This document shows positions 63,190 through 64,000 of a DNA stretch of 64,000 nt, piece by piece; position 1 is the stretch's first letter, and each line of letters starts with the position of its first letter. Under the pieces are notes generated by a model, which searched no databases, was not told where the DNA came from, and saw only the letters and a program-made list of their open reading frames with translations. The stretch covers positions 310,001 to 374,000 of the forward strand of contig NZ_JBCDNA010000002.1 in the NCBI RefSeq assembly GCF_038433205.1, read 5' to 3'. This stretch comes from Lutimonas vermicola (GTDB taxonomy: Bacteria; Bacteroidota; Bacteroidia; Flavobacteriales; Flavobacteriaceae). The translations under genes and the position numbers were made by a program.

Positions 63190-64000
63190 TTATCTTACTT
63201 TTAGTGTCAGGATAGAAATTACTGCAAGCAGAATTCCAACAATCCAAAACCTGGTTACTATTTTACTTTCGTGATATCCGCGCTTCTGGTAATGATGGTG
63301 AAGTGGTGACATCAGAAAAATTCTTCTTCCTTGTCCGTATTTTCTTTTTGTATACTTGAAATAGGAAACTTGAAATACAACTGACAGATTTTCTGCCAAA
63401 AAGATCCCGGCCAGAATAGGAATTAAAAATTCCTTTCTTACAGAGAGAGCGATCACTGCAATCACGGCGCCTATTGTCAAACTGCCGGTATCGCCCATAA
63501 AGACCTGTGCCGGATATGCATTATACCATAGAAACCCGACCAGGCCTCCCACAAAGGCACTTATAAAAATGGTTATCTCTCCTGAATTTGGGATGTACAT
63601 GACATTGAGGTAATCTGCGAATATGATATTACCCGAGACCCATGCAAAAATGGCCAGTGCCAGAACGATAATGGCCGAACTGCCGGCTGCCAGGCCGTCA
63701 ATTCCATCGGTTAAATTCGCCCCGTTTGAAACCGCGGTAATAATAAATATTACCACAATCACAAAGAAAAGCCAAACATAATCCTTGGTCCAATCTCCCA
63801 TCCAGGTGAGCACGTTGGCATAATCAAATTCATTATTCTTAACAAACGGGATCGTTGTTTTTGTTGATTTTTCGGCTTCGCTGAAACGATTCGACGATAT
63901 GGTTATGTCCTGACTGATGACAACTTCGCCTTGACTTAGTTTTTCCTTCACCACAACATCAGGGTTGAAATAGAGCATCAACCCGATAAAAATCCCAAGG
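63190..64000 (-). CDS. mraY: Phospho-MurNAc-pentapeptide transferase, 3' part (5' end outside window)
   Basis: Transfers phospho-MurNAc-pentapeptide to undecaprenyl phosphate (lipid I). About 270 residues are visible; the frame is open through the right edge (the codons read LGIFIGLMLYFNP), so the start lies outside. Catalytic segments are SNGANLTDGIDGLAAG, VFMGDTGSLTIG and the MSPLHHHYQKRGYHESK loop with its His cluster. The insertion before the third segment (IPFVKNNEFDYA) is typical for Bacteroidota. It looks fully functional. Confidence 0.95.
   Translation of the reverse strand, partial: LGIFIGLMLYFNPDVVVKEKLSQGEVVISQDITISSNRFSEAEKSTKTTIPFVKNNEFDYANVLTWMGDWTKDYVWLFFVIVVIFIITAVSNGANLTDGIDGLAAGSSAIIVLALAIFAWVSGNIIFADYLNVMYIPNSGEITIFISAFVGGLVGFLWYNAYPAQVFMGDTGSLTIGAVIAVIALSVRKEFLIPILAGIFLAENLSVVFQVSYFKYTKRKYGQGRRIFLMSPLHHHYQKRGYHESKIVTRFWIVGILLAVISILTLKVR

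Overview
The window is a 64 kb piece of a Bacteroidota chromosome, almost certainly a marine or brackish member of the Flavobacteriia. This rests on several things read from the sequence: A+T-rich DNA with weak ribosome binding sites; -7 elements of the TAnnTTTG type in front of several genes; family-restricted genes (DUF6090, putative porin of the DUF4289 type, DUF4382 lipoprotein, a long-tailed FtsZ, LysS with a C-terminal extension); Bacteroidota-type lipoprotein signals; and two different Na+/H+ antiporters (NhaC and NhaD types). I cannot name the genus.

Layout. 1-3.4 kb: a polyamine operon on the plus strand (arginine decarboxylase cut by the window edge, agmatinase, deoxyhypusine-synthase-like protein, small acidic protein) closed by a strong terminator. 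3.6-15.5 kb: an accessory-looking minus-strand stretch of secreted and membrane proteins (EthD, NTF2-like, DUF4382, a membrane-anchored GH5 glycosidase, a frameshifted NTF2-like gene, a TPR protein, a CPBP protease, two DUF6090 paralogues, a cupredoxin-like lipoprotein, a diheme cytochrome lipoprotein). It carries two families of long intergenic direct repeats; one of them is a diverged copy of the 3' end and terminator of lysS. 15.9-31.8 kb: housekeeping and metabolic genes (lysS, a tiny yqaE/Pmp3 gene overlapping lipB, nucleoid-associated protein, rnhB, porin, FAD dehydrogenase, NhaC, DinB, two alpha/beta hydrolases, SIMPL, PhzF, CDP-alcohol phosphatidyltransferase). 32-38 kb: PlsC-like acyltransferase, UMF1-type MFS permease, YiaA/YiaB protein, an unrecognised helical protein and an LpxD-type acyltransferase. 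38-39 kb: tandem and inverted repeats beside tRNA-Val(TAC). 39-46.5 kb: folC-tonB-exbD-exbB, nhaD, glutamate dehydrogenase, anmK. 46.6-56 kb: acyl-CoA dehydrogenase plus SDR epimerase, gltBD, an OmpA-family lipoprotein. 56-64 kb: the division and cell wall (dcw) cluster on the minus strand, mraY-(murD)-ftsW-murG-ftsQ-ftsA-ftsZ.

How the genes work together. Nitrogen metabolism is prominent: GltBD and Gdh for glutamate, and SpeA/SpeB feeding putrescine to the DHS-like enzyme, probably for homospermidine. TonB-ExbB-ExbD energises outer-membrane uptake. Mur and Fts genes build and split the wall, and AnmK recycles anhydro-MurNAc.

The most unusual signal is in the dcw cluster. murC, normally between murG and ftsQ, is absent; its place holds a 95-base gap with a long hairpin and T-tract. 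murD is reduced to a 182-residue C-terminal piece without the ATP-binding domain and with degenerate signature motifs, while mraY, ftsW, murG, ftsQ, ftsA and ftsZ look intact. Two successive Mur ligases are therefore missing or non-functional here, and their activities must be encoded elsewhere, replaced, or lost through an assembly error. The second notable structure is the duplicated lysS tail and terminator flanking a cytochrome gene, which looks like an insertion or duplication scar at the 3' end of lysS.
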